From Calliopsis andreniformis (Eukaryota > Arthropoda > Insecta > Hymenoptera > Andrenidae), in contig NW_027480449.1 in assembly GCF_051401765.1 (NCBI RefSeq), positions 2,356,001 to 2,420,000 of the forward strand: a DNA stretch of 64,000 nt, given 5' to 3'. The notes below the pieces were generated by a model, which did not search any database, was not told where the DNA came from, and worked only from the letters and a program-made list of their open reading frames with translations. A program made the position numbers and the translations under genes. Positions 24,189 through 36,000 of the stretch are shown piece after piece. Numbering within the stretch: the first letter of the stretch is position 1; each line of letters begins with the position of its first letter.

Positions 24189-26571
24189 CTGATTGCTGAG
24201 GACTGAGGGCTGAAGGTTGAGGATTCAGGATTGAGGATTCAGGATTGTGGTTTGAGGACCGAGGATTGAGGATTGAGGATTGAGGATTGAGAATTGAAGA
24301 TTGAGGATTGAGTATTGGTGGTTGTGGATTGAGGACGAGGACTGACGGTTGAGTATTGATGTTTGAGGTCTGAGGATTGAGGATTGAGGATTGAGAATTG
24401 GGTATTGAGGATTGAAGATTGATGATTGTGTATTGCGGATTGAAGAATGAGGATTGAGTATTGAGTATTGAGGATTGAGGATTCAAGATTGGGTATTGAG
24501 GATTGAAGATTGACGATTGAGGGTTGAGGATTGAGGATTGAGGATTGAGGATTGAGGATTGAGGATTCAAGATTGAGTATTGAGGATTGAAGAGTGAGGA
24601 TTGAGGATTGAGGATTGGGGATTGAGGATTGAAGATTGAGTACTGAGGATTGAAGATTAAGATTGAGGATTGAGGATTGAGGATTGAGGATTGAGGACTG
24701 AGGATTGAAGATTGAGTATTGGGGATTGAACGTTGAGGATTGTGGATTGAGGATTGAGGATTGAGGCTTGAATATTGAGGATTGGGGACTGAGTGTTGAG
24801 GGTTGAGTGAAGAGAATTGATGTTTGTGGATAGAGATTTGAAGATTGCAGGTTGAGTATTGAGCATTGAAAACTGTGAAATCATGGTATTCTATTGAGGA
24901 TTGAGGATGGACCACTGATTGTTGAGGACTGAGGGCTGAAGATTGAGGATTCAGGATTGAGGATTCAGGATAGAGGTTTGAGGACTGAGGATTGAGGATT
25001 GAGGATTGAGGATTGAGGATTGAGGACTGAAGATTGAATATTGATGATTGAGGACTGAGGATTGAGGATTGATGGTTGTGGATTGAGGACGAGGACTAAG
25101 TGTTGAGTATTGCTGTTTGAGGTCTGAGGATTGAGGATTGAGGATTGAGAATTGAGGATTGAGGATTGAGGATTGAGGATTGAGGATTGAGGATTGAGGA
25201 TTGAAGATTGAGGATTGGGTATTGAGGATTGAAGAATGAGGATTGAGGATTGAGGATTGAGGATTGAGGACTGAAGATTGAGTATTGAGGATTGAAGATT
25301 GACGATTGAGGATTGAGGATTGAGGATTGAGGATTGAGGATTGATGATTGAGGCGTTGAAGATTGAGTATTGAGGATTGAAGATTGAGGATTGAGGATTG
25401 AGGATTGAGGTTTGAGGATTGAAGATTGAGGATTGAGGATTGAGGATTGAGGATTGAAGATTGAGGATTGGGTATTGAGGATTGAAGAATGAGGATTGAG
25501 TATTGAGTATTGAGGATTGAGTATTGACGATTGAGTATTGATGATTGAAGATTGACGATTGAGGATTGAGGATTGAGGATTGAGGATTGAGGATTGAGGA
25601 TTGAGGATTGAAGATTGAGTATTGAGTATTGAAGATTGAGGATTGAGGATTGAGGATTGAGGATTGAGGATTGAAGATTGCGTACTGAGGATTGAAGATT
25701 AAGATTGAGGATTGAGGATTGAGGATTGAGGATTGAGGATTGAGGATTGAAGATTGAGGATTGCGTATTGAGGATAGAACATTGAGGATTGAGGATTGAG
25801 TATTGAGGATTGAGGATTGAGGATTGAAGATTGAATATTGATGATTGAAGATTGAGGATTGAGGATTGAGGACTGAGGATTGAGGATTGAGGATTGAAGA
25901 CTGAGTATTGAGGATTGAAGATTGAGGATTTAGGATTGAGGATTGAGGATTGAGGATTGAGGATTGAGTATTGAAGATTGAGGATTGGGTATTGAGGATT
26001 GAAGAATGAGGATTGAGGATTGAGGATTGAGGATTGAGGATTGAAGATTGAGTATTGAGGATTGAAGATTGACGATTGAGGATTGAGGATTGAGGATTGA
26101 GGATTGAGGATTGATGATTGAGGATTGAAGATTGTGGATTGAGGATTGAGGTTTTAGGTTTGAGGATTGAAGATTGAGGATTGAGGATTGAAGACGGAGT
26201 ATTGAGGATTGAAGATTGAGGATTTAGGATTGAGGATTGAGGATTGAGGATTGAGGATTGAGGATTGAAGATTGAGGATTGGGTATTGAGGATTGAAGAA
26301 TGAGGACTGAGGATTGAGGATTGAGGACTGAGGATTGAGGATTGAGGACTGAAGATTGAATATTGATGATTGAAGACTGAGGATTGAGGATTGATGGTTG
26401 TGGATTGAGGACGAGGACTGAGGGTTGAGTATTGCTGTTTGAGGTCTGAGGATTGAGGATTGAGGATTGAGAATTGAGGATTGAGGATTCAGGATTGAAG
26501 ATTGAGGATTGGGTATTGAGGATTGAAGAATGAGGATTGAGGATTGAGGACTCAGGATTGAGGATTGAAGA

Positions 26572-29500
26572 CTGAGTGTTGAGGGTTGAGTGATGAGAAT
26601 TGATGTTTGTGGATAGAGATTTGAAGATTGCAGATTGCGTATTGAGTATTGAAAACTGTGAATTGATGATATTCTCTTGAGGATTGAGGATTGACAACTG
26701 ATTGCTGAGGACTGAGGGCTGAAGGTTGAGGATTCAGGATTGAGGATTCAGGATTGTGGTTTGAGGACCGAGGATTGAGGATTGAGGATTGAGGATTGAG
26801 AATTGAAGATTGAGGATTGAGTATTGGTGGTTGTGGATTGAGGACGAGGACTGACGGTTGAGTATTGATGTTTGAGGTCTGAGGATTGAGGATTGAGGAT
26901 TGAGAATTGGGTATTGAGGATTGAAGATTGATGATTGTGTATTGCGGATTGAAGAATGAGGATTGAGTATTGAGTATTGAGGATTGAGGATTCAAGATTG
27001 GGTATTGAGGATTGAAGATTGACGATTGAGGGTTGAGGATTGAGGATTGAGGATTGAGGATTGAGGATTGAGGATTGAGGATTCAAGATTGAGTATTGAG
27101 GATTGAAGAGTGAGGATTGAGGATTGAGGATTGGGGATTGAGGATTGAAGATTGAGTACTGAGGATTGAAGATTAAGATTGAGGATTGAGGATTGAGGAT
27201 TGAGGATTGAGGACTGAGGATTGAAGATTGAGTATTGGGGATTGAACGTTGAGGATTGTGGATTGAGGATTGAGGATTGAGGCTTGAATATTGAGGATTG
27301 GGGACTGAGTGTTGAGGGTTGAGTGATGAGAATTGATGTTTGTGGATAGAGATTTGAAGATTGCAGGTTGAGTATTGAGCATTGAAAACTGTGAAATCAT
27401 GGTATTCTATTGAGGATTGAGGATTGACAACTGATTGCTGAGGACTGAGGGCTGAAGGTTGAGGATTCAGGATTGAGGATTGAGGGTTGAGGATTGAGGA
27501 TTGAAGATTGAAGATTGAGTATTGAGGCGTTGAAGATTGAGTATTGAGGATTGAAGATTGAGGATTGAGGATTGAGGATTGAGGTATGAGGATTGAAGAT
27601 TGAGGAGTGAGGATTGAGGATTGAGGATTGAAGATTGAGGATTGGGTATTGAGGATTGAAGAATGAGGATTGAGTATTGAGTATTGAGGATTGAGTATTG
27701 ACGATTGAGTATCGATGATTGAAGATTGACGATTGAGGATTGAGGATTGAGGATTGAGGATTGAGGATTGAGGATTGAGGATTGAAGATTGAGTATTGAG
27801 TATTGAAGATGGAGGATTGAGGATTGAGGATTGAGGATTGAGGATTGAAGATTGCGTACTGAGGATTGAAGATTAAGATTGAGGATTGAGGATTGAGGAT
27901 TGAGGATTGAGGATTGAGGATTGAAGATTGAGGATTGCGTATTGAGGATAGAACATTGAGGATTGAGGATTGACTATTGAGGATTGAGGATTGAGGATTG
28001 AAGATTGAATATTGATGATTGGAAATTGAGGATTGAGGATTGATGGTTGTGGATTGAGGACGAGGTCTGTGGGTTGACTATTGCTGTTTGAGGTCTGAGG
28101 ATTGAGGATTGAGGATTGAGAATTGAGGATTGAGGATTGAGGATTGAAGATAGAGGATTGGGTATTGAGGATTGAAGAATGAGGATTGAGGATTGAGGAC
28201 TGAGGATTGAGGATTGAAGACTGTGTGTTGAGGGTTGAGTGATGAGAATTGATGTTTGTGGATAGAGATTTGAAGATTGCAGATTGAGTATTGAGTATTG
28301 AAAACTGTGAATTGATGATATTCTCTTGAGGATTGAGGATTGACAACTGATTGTTGAGGACTGAGGGCTGAAGGTTGAGAATTCAGGATTGAGGATTCAG
28401 GAATGTGGTTTGAGGCCCGAGGGTTGAGGATTGAGGATTGAGGATTGAAAATTGAAGATTGAGGATTGAGTATTGGGTGTTGTGGGTTGAGGACGAGGAC
28501 TGACGGTCGAGTATTGAGTATTGAGGATTGAGGATTGAGGATTGAAGATTGAGTATTGAGGATTGAAGATTGACGATTGAGGATTGAGGATTGAAGATTG
28601 AGTACTGAGGATTGAAGATTAAGATTGAGGATTGAGGATTGAGGACTGAGGATTGAGGATTGAGGATTCAAGACTGAGTATTGAGGATTGAAGATTGAGG
28701 ATTGAGGATTGAGGATTGAGGATTGAGGATTGAGGATTGAGGATTGAAGATTGAGGATTGGGTATTGAGGATTGAAGAATGAGGATTGAGGATTGAGGAT
28801 TGAGGATTGAGGATTGAAGATTGAGTATTGAGGATTGAAGATTGACGATTGAGGATTGAGGATTGAGGATTGAGGATTGAGGATTGATGATTGAGGATTG
28901 AAGATTGAGTATTGAGGACCGAGGATTGAGGATTGAAGACTGAGTGTTGAGGGTTGAGTGATGAGAATTGATGTTTGTGGATAGAGATTTGAAGATTGCA
29001 GATTGCGTATTGAGTATTGAAAACTGTGAATTGATGATATTCTCTTGAGGATTGAGGATTGACAACTGATTGCTGAGGACTGAGGGCTGAAGGTTGAGGA
29101 TTCAGGATTGAGGATTCAGGATTGTGGTTTGAGGACCGAGGATTGAGGATTGAGGATTGAGGATTGAGAATTGAAGATTGAGGATTGAGTATTGGTGGTT
29201 GTGGATTGAGGACGAGGACTGACGGTTGAGTATTGATGTTTGAGGTCTGAGGATTGAGGATTGAGGATTGAGAATTGGGTATTGAGGATTGAAGATTGAT
29301 GATTGTGTATTGCGGATTGAAGAATGAGGATTGAGTATTGAGTATTGAGGATTGAGGATTCAAGATTGGGTATTGAGGATTGAAGATTGACGATTGAGGG
29401 TTGAGGATTGAGTATTGAGGATTGAGGATTGAGGATTGAGGATTCAAGATTGAGTATTGAGGATTGAAGAGTGAGGATTGAGGATTGAGGATTGGGGATT

Positions 29501-32500
29501 GAGGATTGAAGATTGAGTACTGAGGATTGAAGATTAAGATTGAGGATTGAGGATTGAGGATTGAGGATTGAGGACTGAGGATTGAAGATTGAGTATTGGG
29601 GATTGAACGTTGAGGATTGTGGATTGAGGATTGAGGATTGAGGCTTGAATATTGAGGATTGGGGACTGAGTGTTGAGGGTTGAGTGATGAGAATTGATGT
29701 TTGTGGATACAGATTTGAAGATTGCAGGTTGAGTATTGAGCATTGAAAACTGTGAAATCATGGTATTCTATTGAGGATTGAGGATTGACAACTGATTGCT
29801 GAGGACTGAGGGCTGAAGGTTGAGGATTCAGGATTGAGGATTCAGGATTGTGGTTTGAGGACCGAGGATTGAGGATTGAGGATTGAGGATTGAGAATTGA
29901 AGATTGAGGATTGAGTATTGGTGGTTGTGGATTGAGGACGAGGACTGACGGTTGAGTATTGATGTTTGAGGTCTGAGGATTGAGGATTGAGGATTGAGAA
30001 TTGGGTATTGAGGATTGAAGATTGATGATTGTGTATTGCGGATTGAAGAATGAGGATTGAGTATTGAGTATTGAGGATTGAGGATTCAAGATTGGGTATT
30101 GGGGATTGAAGATTGACGATTGAGGGTTGAGGATTGAGGATTGAGGATTGAGGATTGAGGATTGAGGATTCAAGATTGAGTATTGAGGATTGAAGAGTGA
30201 GGATTGAGGATTGAGGATTGGGGATTGAGGATTGAAGATTGAGTACTGAGGATTGAAGATTAAGATTGAGGATTGAGGATTGAGGATTGAGGATTGAGGA
30301 CTGAGGATTGAAGATTGAGTATTGGGGATTGAACGTTGAGGATTGTGGATTGAGGATTGAGGATTGAGGCTTGAATATTGAGGATTGGGGACTGAGTGTT
30401 GAGGGTTGAGTGATGAGAATTGATGTTTGTGGATAGAGATTTGAAGATTGCAGGTTGAGTATTGAGCATTGAAAACTGTGAAATCATGGTATTCTATTGA
30501 GGATTGAGGATGGACCACTGATTGTTGAGGACTGAGGGCTGAAGATTGAGGATTCAGGATTGAGGATTCAGGATAGAGGTTTGAGGACTGAAGATTGAGG
30601 ATTGAGGATTGAGGATTGAGGATTGAGGACTGAAGATTGAATATTGATGGTTGAGGACTGAGGATTGAGGATTGATGGTTGTGGATTGAGGACGAGGACT
30701 GAGGGTTGAGTATTGCTGTTTGAGGTCTGAGGATTGAGGATTGAGGATCGAGAATTGAGGATTGAAGATTGCGTACCGAGGATTGAAGATTAAGATTGAG
30801 GATTGAGGATTGAGGATTGAGGATTGAAGATTGAGGATTGAGGATTGAGGATTGAGGATTGATGATTGAGGATTGAAGATTGAGTATTGAGGACCGAGGA
30901 TTGAGGATTGAAGACTGAGTGTTGAGGGTTGAGTGATGAGAATTGATGTTTGTGGATAGAGATTTGAAGATTGCAGATTGCGTATTGAGTATTGAAAACT
31001 GTGAATTGATGATATTCTCTTGAGGATTGAGGATTGACAACTGATTGCTGAGGACTGAGGGCTGAAGGTTGAGGATTCAGGATTGAGGATTCAGGATTGT
31101 GGTTTGAGGACCGAGGATTGAGGATTGAGGATTGAGGATTGAGAATTGAAGATTGAGGATTGAGTATTGGTGGTTGTGGATTGAGGACGAGGACTGACGG
31201 TTGAGTATTGATGTTTGAGGTCTGAGGATTGAGGATTGAGGATTGAGAATTGGGTATTGAGGATTGAAGATTGATGATTGTGTATTGCGGATTGAAGAAT
31301 GAGGATTGAGTATTGAGTATTGAGGATTGAGGATTCAAGATTGGGTATTGAGGATTGAAGATTGACGATTGAGGGTTGAGGATTGAGGATTGAGGATTGA
31401 GGATTGAGGATTGAGGATTCAAGATTGAGTATTGAGGATTGAAGAGTGAGGATTGAGGATTGAGGATTGGGGATTGAGGATTGAAGATTGAGTACTGAGG
31501 ATTGAAGATTAAGATTGAGGATTGAGGATTGAGGATTGAGGATTGAGGACTGAGGATTGAAGATTGAGTATTGGGGATTGAACGTTGAGGATTGTGGATT
31601 GAGGATTGAGGAATGAGGCTTGAATATTGAGGATTGGGGACTGAGTGTTGAGGGTTGAGTGAAGAGAATTGATGTTTGTGGATAGAGATTTGAAGATTGC
31701 AGGTTGAGTATTGAGCATTGAAAACTGTGAAATCATGGTATTCTATTGAGGATTGAGGATGGACCACTGATTGTTGAGGACTGAGGGCTGAAGATTGAGG
31801 ATTCAGGATTGAGGATTCAGGATAGAGGTTTGAGGACTGAGGATTGAGGATTGAGGATTGAGGATTGAGGATTGAGGACTGAAGATTGAATATTGATGAT
31901 TGAGGACTGAGGATTGAGGATTGATGGTTGTGGATTGAGGACGAGGACTAAGTGTTGAGTATTGCTGTTTGAGGTCTGAGGATTGAGGATTGAGGATTGA
32001 GAATTGAGGATTGAGGATTGAGGATTGAGGATTGAGGATTGAGGATTGAGGATTGAAGATTGAGGATTGGGTATTGAGGATTGAAGAATGAGGATTGAGG
32101 ATTGAGGATTGAGGATTGAGGACTGAAGATTGAGTATTGAGGATTGAAGATTGACGATTGAGGATTGAGGATTGAGGATTGAGGATTGAGGATTGATGAT
32201 TGAGGCGTTGAAGATTGAGTATTGAGGATTGAAGATTGAGGATTGAGGATTGAGGATTGAGGTTTGAGGATTGAAGATTGAGGATTGAGGATTGAGGATT
32301 GAGGATTGAAGATTGAGGATTGGGTATTGAGGATTGAAGAATGAGGATTGAGTATTGAGTATTGAGGATTGAGTATTGACGATTGAGTATTGATGATTGA
32401 AGATTGACGATTGAGGATTGAGGATTGAGGATTGAGGATTGAGGATTGAGGATTGAGGATTGAAGATTGAGTATTGAGTATTGAAGATTGAGGATTGAGG

Positions 32501-33416
32501 ATTGAGGATTGAGGATTGAGGATTGAAGATTGCGTACTGAGGATTGAAGATTAAGATTGAGGATTGAGGATTGAGGATTGAGGATTGAGGATTGAAGATT
32601 GAGGATTGCGTATTGAGGATAGAACATTGAGGATTGAGGATTGAGTATTGAGGATTGAGGATTGAGGATTGAAGATTGAATATTGATGATTGAAGATTGA
32701 GGATTGAGGATTGAGGACTGAGGATTGAGGATTGAGGATTGAAGACTGAGTATTGAGGATTGAAGATTGAGGATTTAGGATTGAGGATTGAGGATTGAGG
32801 ATTGAGGATTGAGTATTGAAGATTGAGGATTGGGTATTGAGGATTGAAGAATGAGGATTGAGGATTGAGGATTGAGGATTGAGGATTGAAGATTGAGTAT
32901 TGAGGATTGAAGATTGACGATTGAGGATTGAGGATTGAGGATTGAGGATTGAGGATTGATGATTGAGGATTGAAGATTGTGGATTGAGGATTGAGGTTTT
33001 AGGTTTGAGGATTGAAGATTGAGGATTGAGGATTGAAGACGGAGTATTGAGGATTGAAGATTGAGGATTTAGGATTGAGGATTGAGGATTGAGGATTGAG
33101 GATTGAGGATTGAAGATTGAGGATTGGGTATTGAGGATTGAAGAATGAGGACTGAGGATTGAGGATTGAGGACTGAGGATTGAGGATTGAGGACTGAAGA
33201 TTGAATATTGATGATTGAAGACTGAGGATTGAGGATTGATGGTTGTGGATTGAGGACGAGGACTGAGGGTTGAGTATTGCTGTTTGAGGTCTGAGGATTG
33301 AGGATTGAGGATTGAGAATTGAGGATTGAGGATTCAGGATTGAAGATTGAGGATTGGGTATTGAGGATTGAAGAATGAGGATTGAGGATTGAGGACTCAG
33401 GATTGAGGATTGAAGA
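26572..33416 (+). repeat. 6.85-kb higher-order repeat, copy 2
   Basis: Second copy of the preceding block, with S1 blocks near 26604, 27335, 28253, 28973, 29696, 30423, 30945 and 31670. It is near-identical to copy 1. After the GATTAA unit near 32551 it has five pure heptamers where copy 1 (25.7 kb) and the 2.55-kb copy have six, so the displacement drops from 6852 to 6845. The junction between copies lies between about 26550 and 26637, inside the 5' half of an S1 block: text on the left matches 33.39 kb and text on the right (CAGATTGCGTATTG) matches 19.78 kb. Confidence 0.9.
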
Positions 33417-35405
33417 CTGAGTGTTGAGGGTTGAGTGATGAGAATTGATGTTTGTGGATAGAGATTTGAAGATTGCAGATTGAGTATTGAGTATTGAAAA
33501 CTGTGAATTGATGATATTCTCTAGAGGATTGAGGATTGACAACTGATTGTTGAGGACTGAGGGCTGAAGGTTGAGGATTCAGGATTGAGGATTCAGGATT
33601 GTGGTTTGAGGACCGATGATTGAGGATTGAGTACTGAGGATTGAGAATTGAAGATTGAGGATTGAGTATTGGTGGTTGTGGATTGAGGACGAGGACTGAC
33701 GGTTGAGTATTGATGTTTGAGGTCTGAGGATTGAGGATTGAGGATTGAGAATTGAGGATTGAGGATTGAAGATTGAGGATTGGGTATTGCGGATTGAAGA
33801 ATGAGGATTGAGTATTGAGTATTGAGGATTGAGGGTTGAAGATTGAGTATTGAGAATTGAGGATTGAGGATTGAGGATTGAGGATTGAGGATTGAGGATT
33901 GAAGTTTGAGTATTGAGTATTGAAGATTGAGGATTGAGGATTGAGGATTGAGGATTGAGGATTGAAGATTGCGTACTGAGGATAGAACATTGAGGATTGA
34001 GGATTGTGTATTGAGGATTGAGGATTGAGGATTGAAGATTGAATATTGATGATTGAAGATTGAGGATCGAGGATTGAGTGTTGTGGATTGAGGACGAGGA
34101 CTGAGGGTAGAGTATAGATGTTTGAGGTCTGAGGATTGAGGATTGAGGATTGAGAATTGAGGATTGAGGATTGAGGATTGAAGATTGAGGATTGGGTGTT
34201 GAGGATTGAAGAATGAGGATTGAGGATTGAGGATTGAGTATTGAGGATTTAAGATTGAGTATTGAGGATTGAAGATTGAGGATTGAGGATTGAGGATTGA
34301 GGATTGAGGATTGACGATTGCGAATAGAAGATTGAGGATTGGGTATTGCGAATTGTACATTGAGGATTGAGGATTGAGGACTGAGGATTGAGGACTGAAG
34401 ATTGAATATTGATGATTGAAGATTGAGGATTGAGGATTGATGGTTGTGGATTGAGGACGAGGACTAAGGGTTGACTATTGCTGGTTGAGGTCTGAGGATT
34501 GAGGATTGAGGATTGAGAATTGAGGATTGAGGATTGAGGATTGAAGATTGAGGATTGGGTGTTGAGGATTGAAGAATGAGGATTGAGGGTTGAGGATTGA
34601 GGATTGAGGGTTGTGGATTGAGGACGAGGACTGAGGGTTGAGTATTGATGTTTGAGGTCTGAGGATTGAGGATTGAGGATTGAGAATTGAGGATTGAGGA
34701 TTGAGGATGGAAGATTGAGGATTGGGGACTGAGTGTTGGGGGTTGAGTGATGAGAATTGATGTTTGTGGATAGAGATTTGAAGATTGCAAATTGAGTATT
34801 GAGTATTGAAAACTGTGAATTGATGATATTCTATTGAGGATTGAGGATTGACAACTGATTGTTGTGGACTGTGGGCTGAAGAATGAGGATTCACGATTGA
34901 GGATTCAGGATTGAGGTTTGAGGACTGAGGATTGAGGATTGAGGATTGAGGATTGAGGATTGAGGATTGAAGATTGAGGATTGAGGATTGAGGTTTGTGG
35001 ATTGAGGACGAGGACTGAGGGTTGAGTATTGATGTTTGATGTCTGAGGATTGAGGATTGAGGATTGAGAATTGAGGATCGAGGATTGAGGAACGAAGATT
35101 GAAGATTGAGGATTGAGGATTGAGTATTGAAGATTGAGTATTGAGGATTGAAGATTGAGTATTGAGGATTGAAGATTGAGTGTTGAGGATTGAAGACTGA
35201 CGATTGAGTGTTGAGAATTGAGGATAGACGATTGTGTATTGAGGATTGAAGGTTGAGGGTTGTCTGTTGAATATTGAGGATTGAGGATTTCAGGATTGAG
35301 GATTTAGAACTGAAGATTGAGTATTGAGGATTGAAGACTGAGGATTGCGGATTGAGGATTGAAGATTGAAGATTGAGGATTGAGGTTTGAGGATTGAAGG
35401 TTGAG

Positions 35406-35585
35406 AACTGAGTGTCGAGGGCTGAGTGATGAGAATAGATGTTTGTGGACGGAGACTTGAAGACTGAAGATTGAGGATTGAGTATTGAAAACAGAGAATT
35501 CAGGATATTCTATTGAGTATTGAGAATTGAGTATTGATGGTTGAGTATTGAGGATTGAAGGTTGAGGGTTGTGTGTTGAACATTG
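35406..35585 (+). repeat. S1 block, variant D
   Basis: This variant begins GAACTGAGTGTCGAGGG, has AGATGTTTGTGGACGGAG, GACTTGAAGACTG and GAAAACAGAGAATTC, and ends with GTTGTGTGTTGAACATTG. It is richer in C than any other block. Other copies lie near 43024, 49432 and 50807, and a related one near 62148. The 43.0-kb copy loses its 3' part and runs straight into plain heptamers. Confidence 0.83.
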
Positions 35586-35728
35586 AGGATTGAGGATTTT
35601 AGGAATGAGGTTTGAGGATTGAGGGTTGAGGATTGAAGATTGAAGATTGAGTACTGAGGATTGAAGATTGAGGTTTGAGGATTGAGGATTGAGGATTGAG
35701 GATTGAGTATTGTTGATAGAGGATTGGG

Positions 35729-35926
35729 GACGGAGTGTTGATGGTTGAGTGATGAGAATTGATATTTGTGGATAGAGATTTAATGGTTGCAGATTGAGTA
35801 TTGAGTATTGAAAGCTGTGAATTGATGATATTCTATTGATGATTGAGTATTGACAACTGATTGTTGAGGACTGAGGAATGAAGATTGAGGATTCAGGTTT
35901 GAGGACTCAGGAATGAGGTATGAGGA
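35729..35926 (+). repeat. S1 block, variant F
   Basis: This variant reads GGGGACGGAGTGTTGATGG, GATATTTGTGGATAGAG, TTTAATGGTTGCAG and GAAAGCTGTGAATTG, and ends GTTTGAGGACTCAGG. Other copies lie near 49769 and 51125; the last has TTTGATGG instead of TTTAATGG. F always lies about 330 bp after a D block, so D and F travel as a pair. Confidence 0.82.
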
Positions 35927-36000
35927 CTGAGGATTGAGGATTGACGATTGAGGATTGAGGATTGAGGATTGAGGATTGAGGGTTGTGGATTGAGGACGAG

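Larger units (their letters stand above)
19720..26571 (+). repeat. 6.85-kb higher-order repeat, copy 1
   Basis: This block holds eight S1 blocks (near 19752, 20483, 21400, 22120, 22843, 23570, 24090 and 24822) followed by about 1.7 kb with no S1. The next block repeats the whole pattern at 6852 bp. It also contains the 726-bp tandem step at 22.19-23.64 kb. The stretch from 25.0 to 26.5 kb corresponds to 31.85-33.4 kb and to 2.0-3.4 kb. One base known to differ from copy 2 is T at 24761 (A at 31613). No gene is present; the - strand is open for up to 790 codons only because of the repeat. Confidence 0.9.
33417..36000 (+). repeat. Link block shared with 3.4-4.65 kb and 48.5-50.1 kb
   Basis: From 33417 to about 34650 the sequence matches 3417-4650 at exactly 30000 bp, including a TCTAGA hexamer at 33520 (3520 in the other copy) that I saw nowhere else. 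From about 34.5 to 36.1 kb it matches 48.5-50.1 kb at 13994, and in part 42.1-43.1 kb at 7585. S1 blocks lie near 33449, 34761, 35437 (variant D) and 35772 (variant F). The block joins two array lineages. No gene is seen. Confidence 0.82.

Noticed and set aside
26550..26570. CENP-B box or another known centromere-protein site
   Set aside because: No CGTTGGAA-like core occurs on either strand in the S1 and S2 blocks I examined. A centromeric role could still exist without it but is not supported here.
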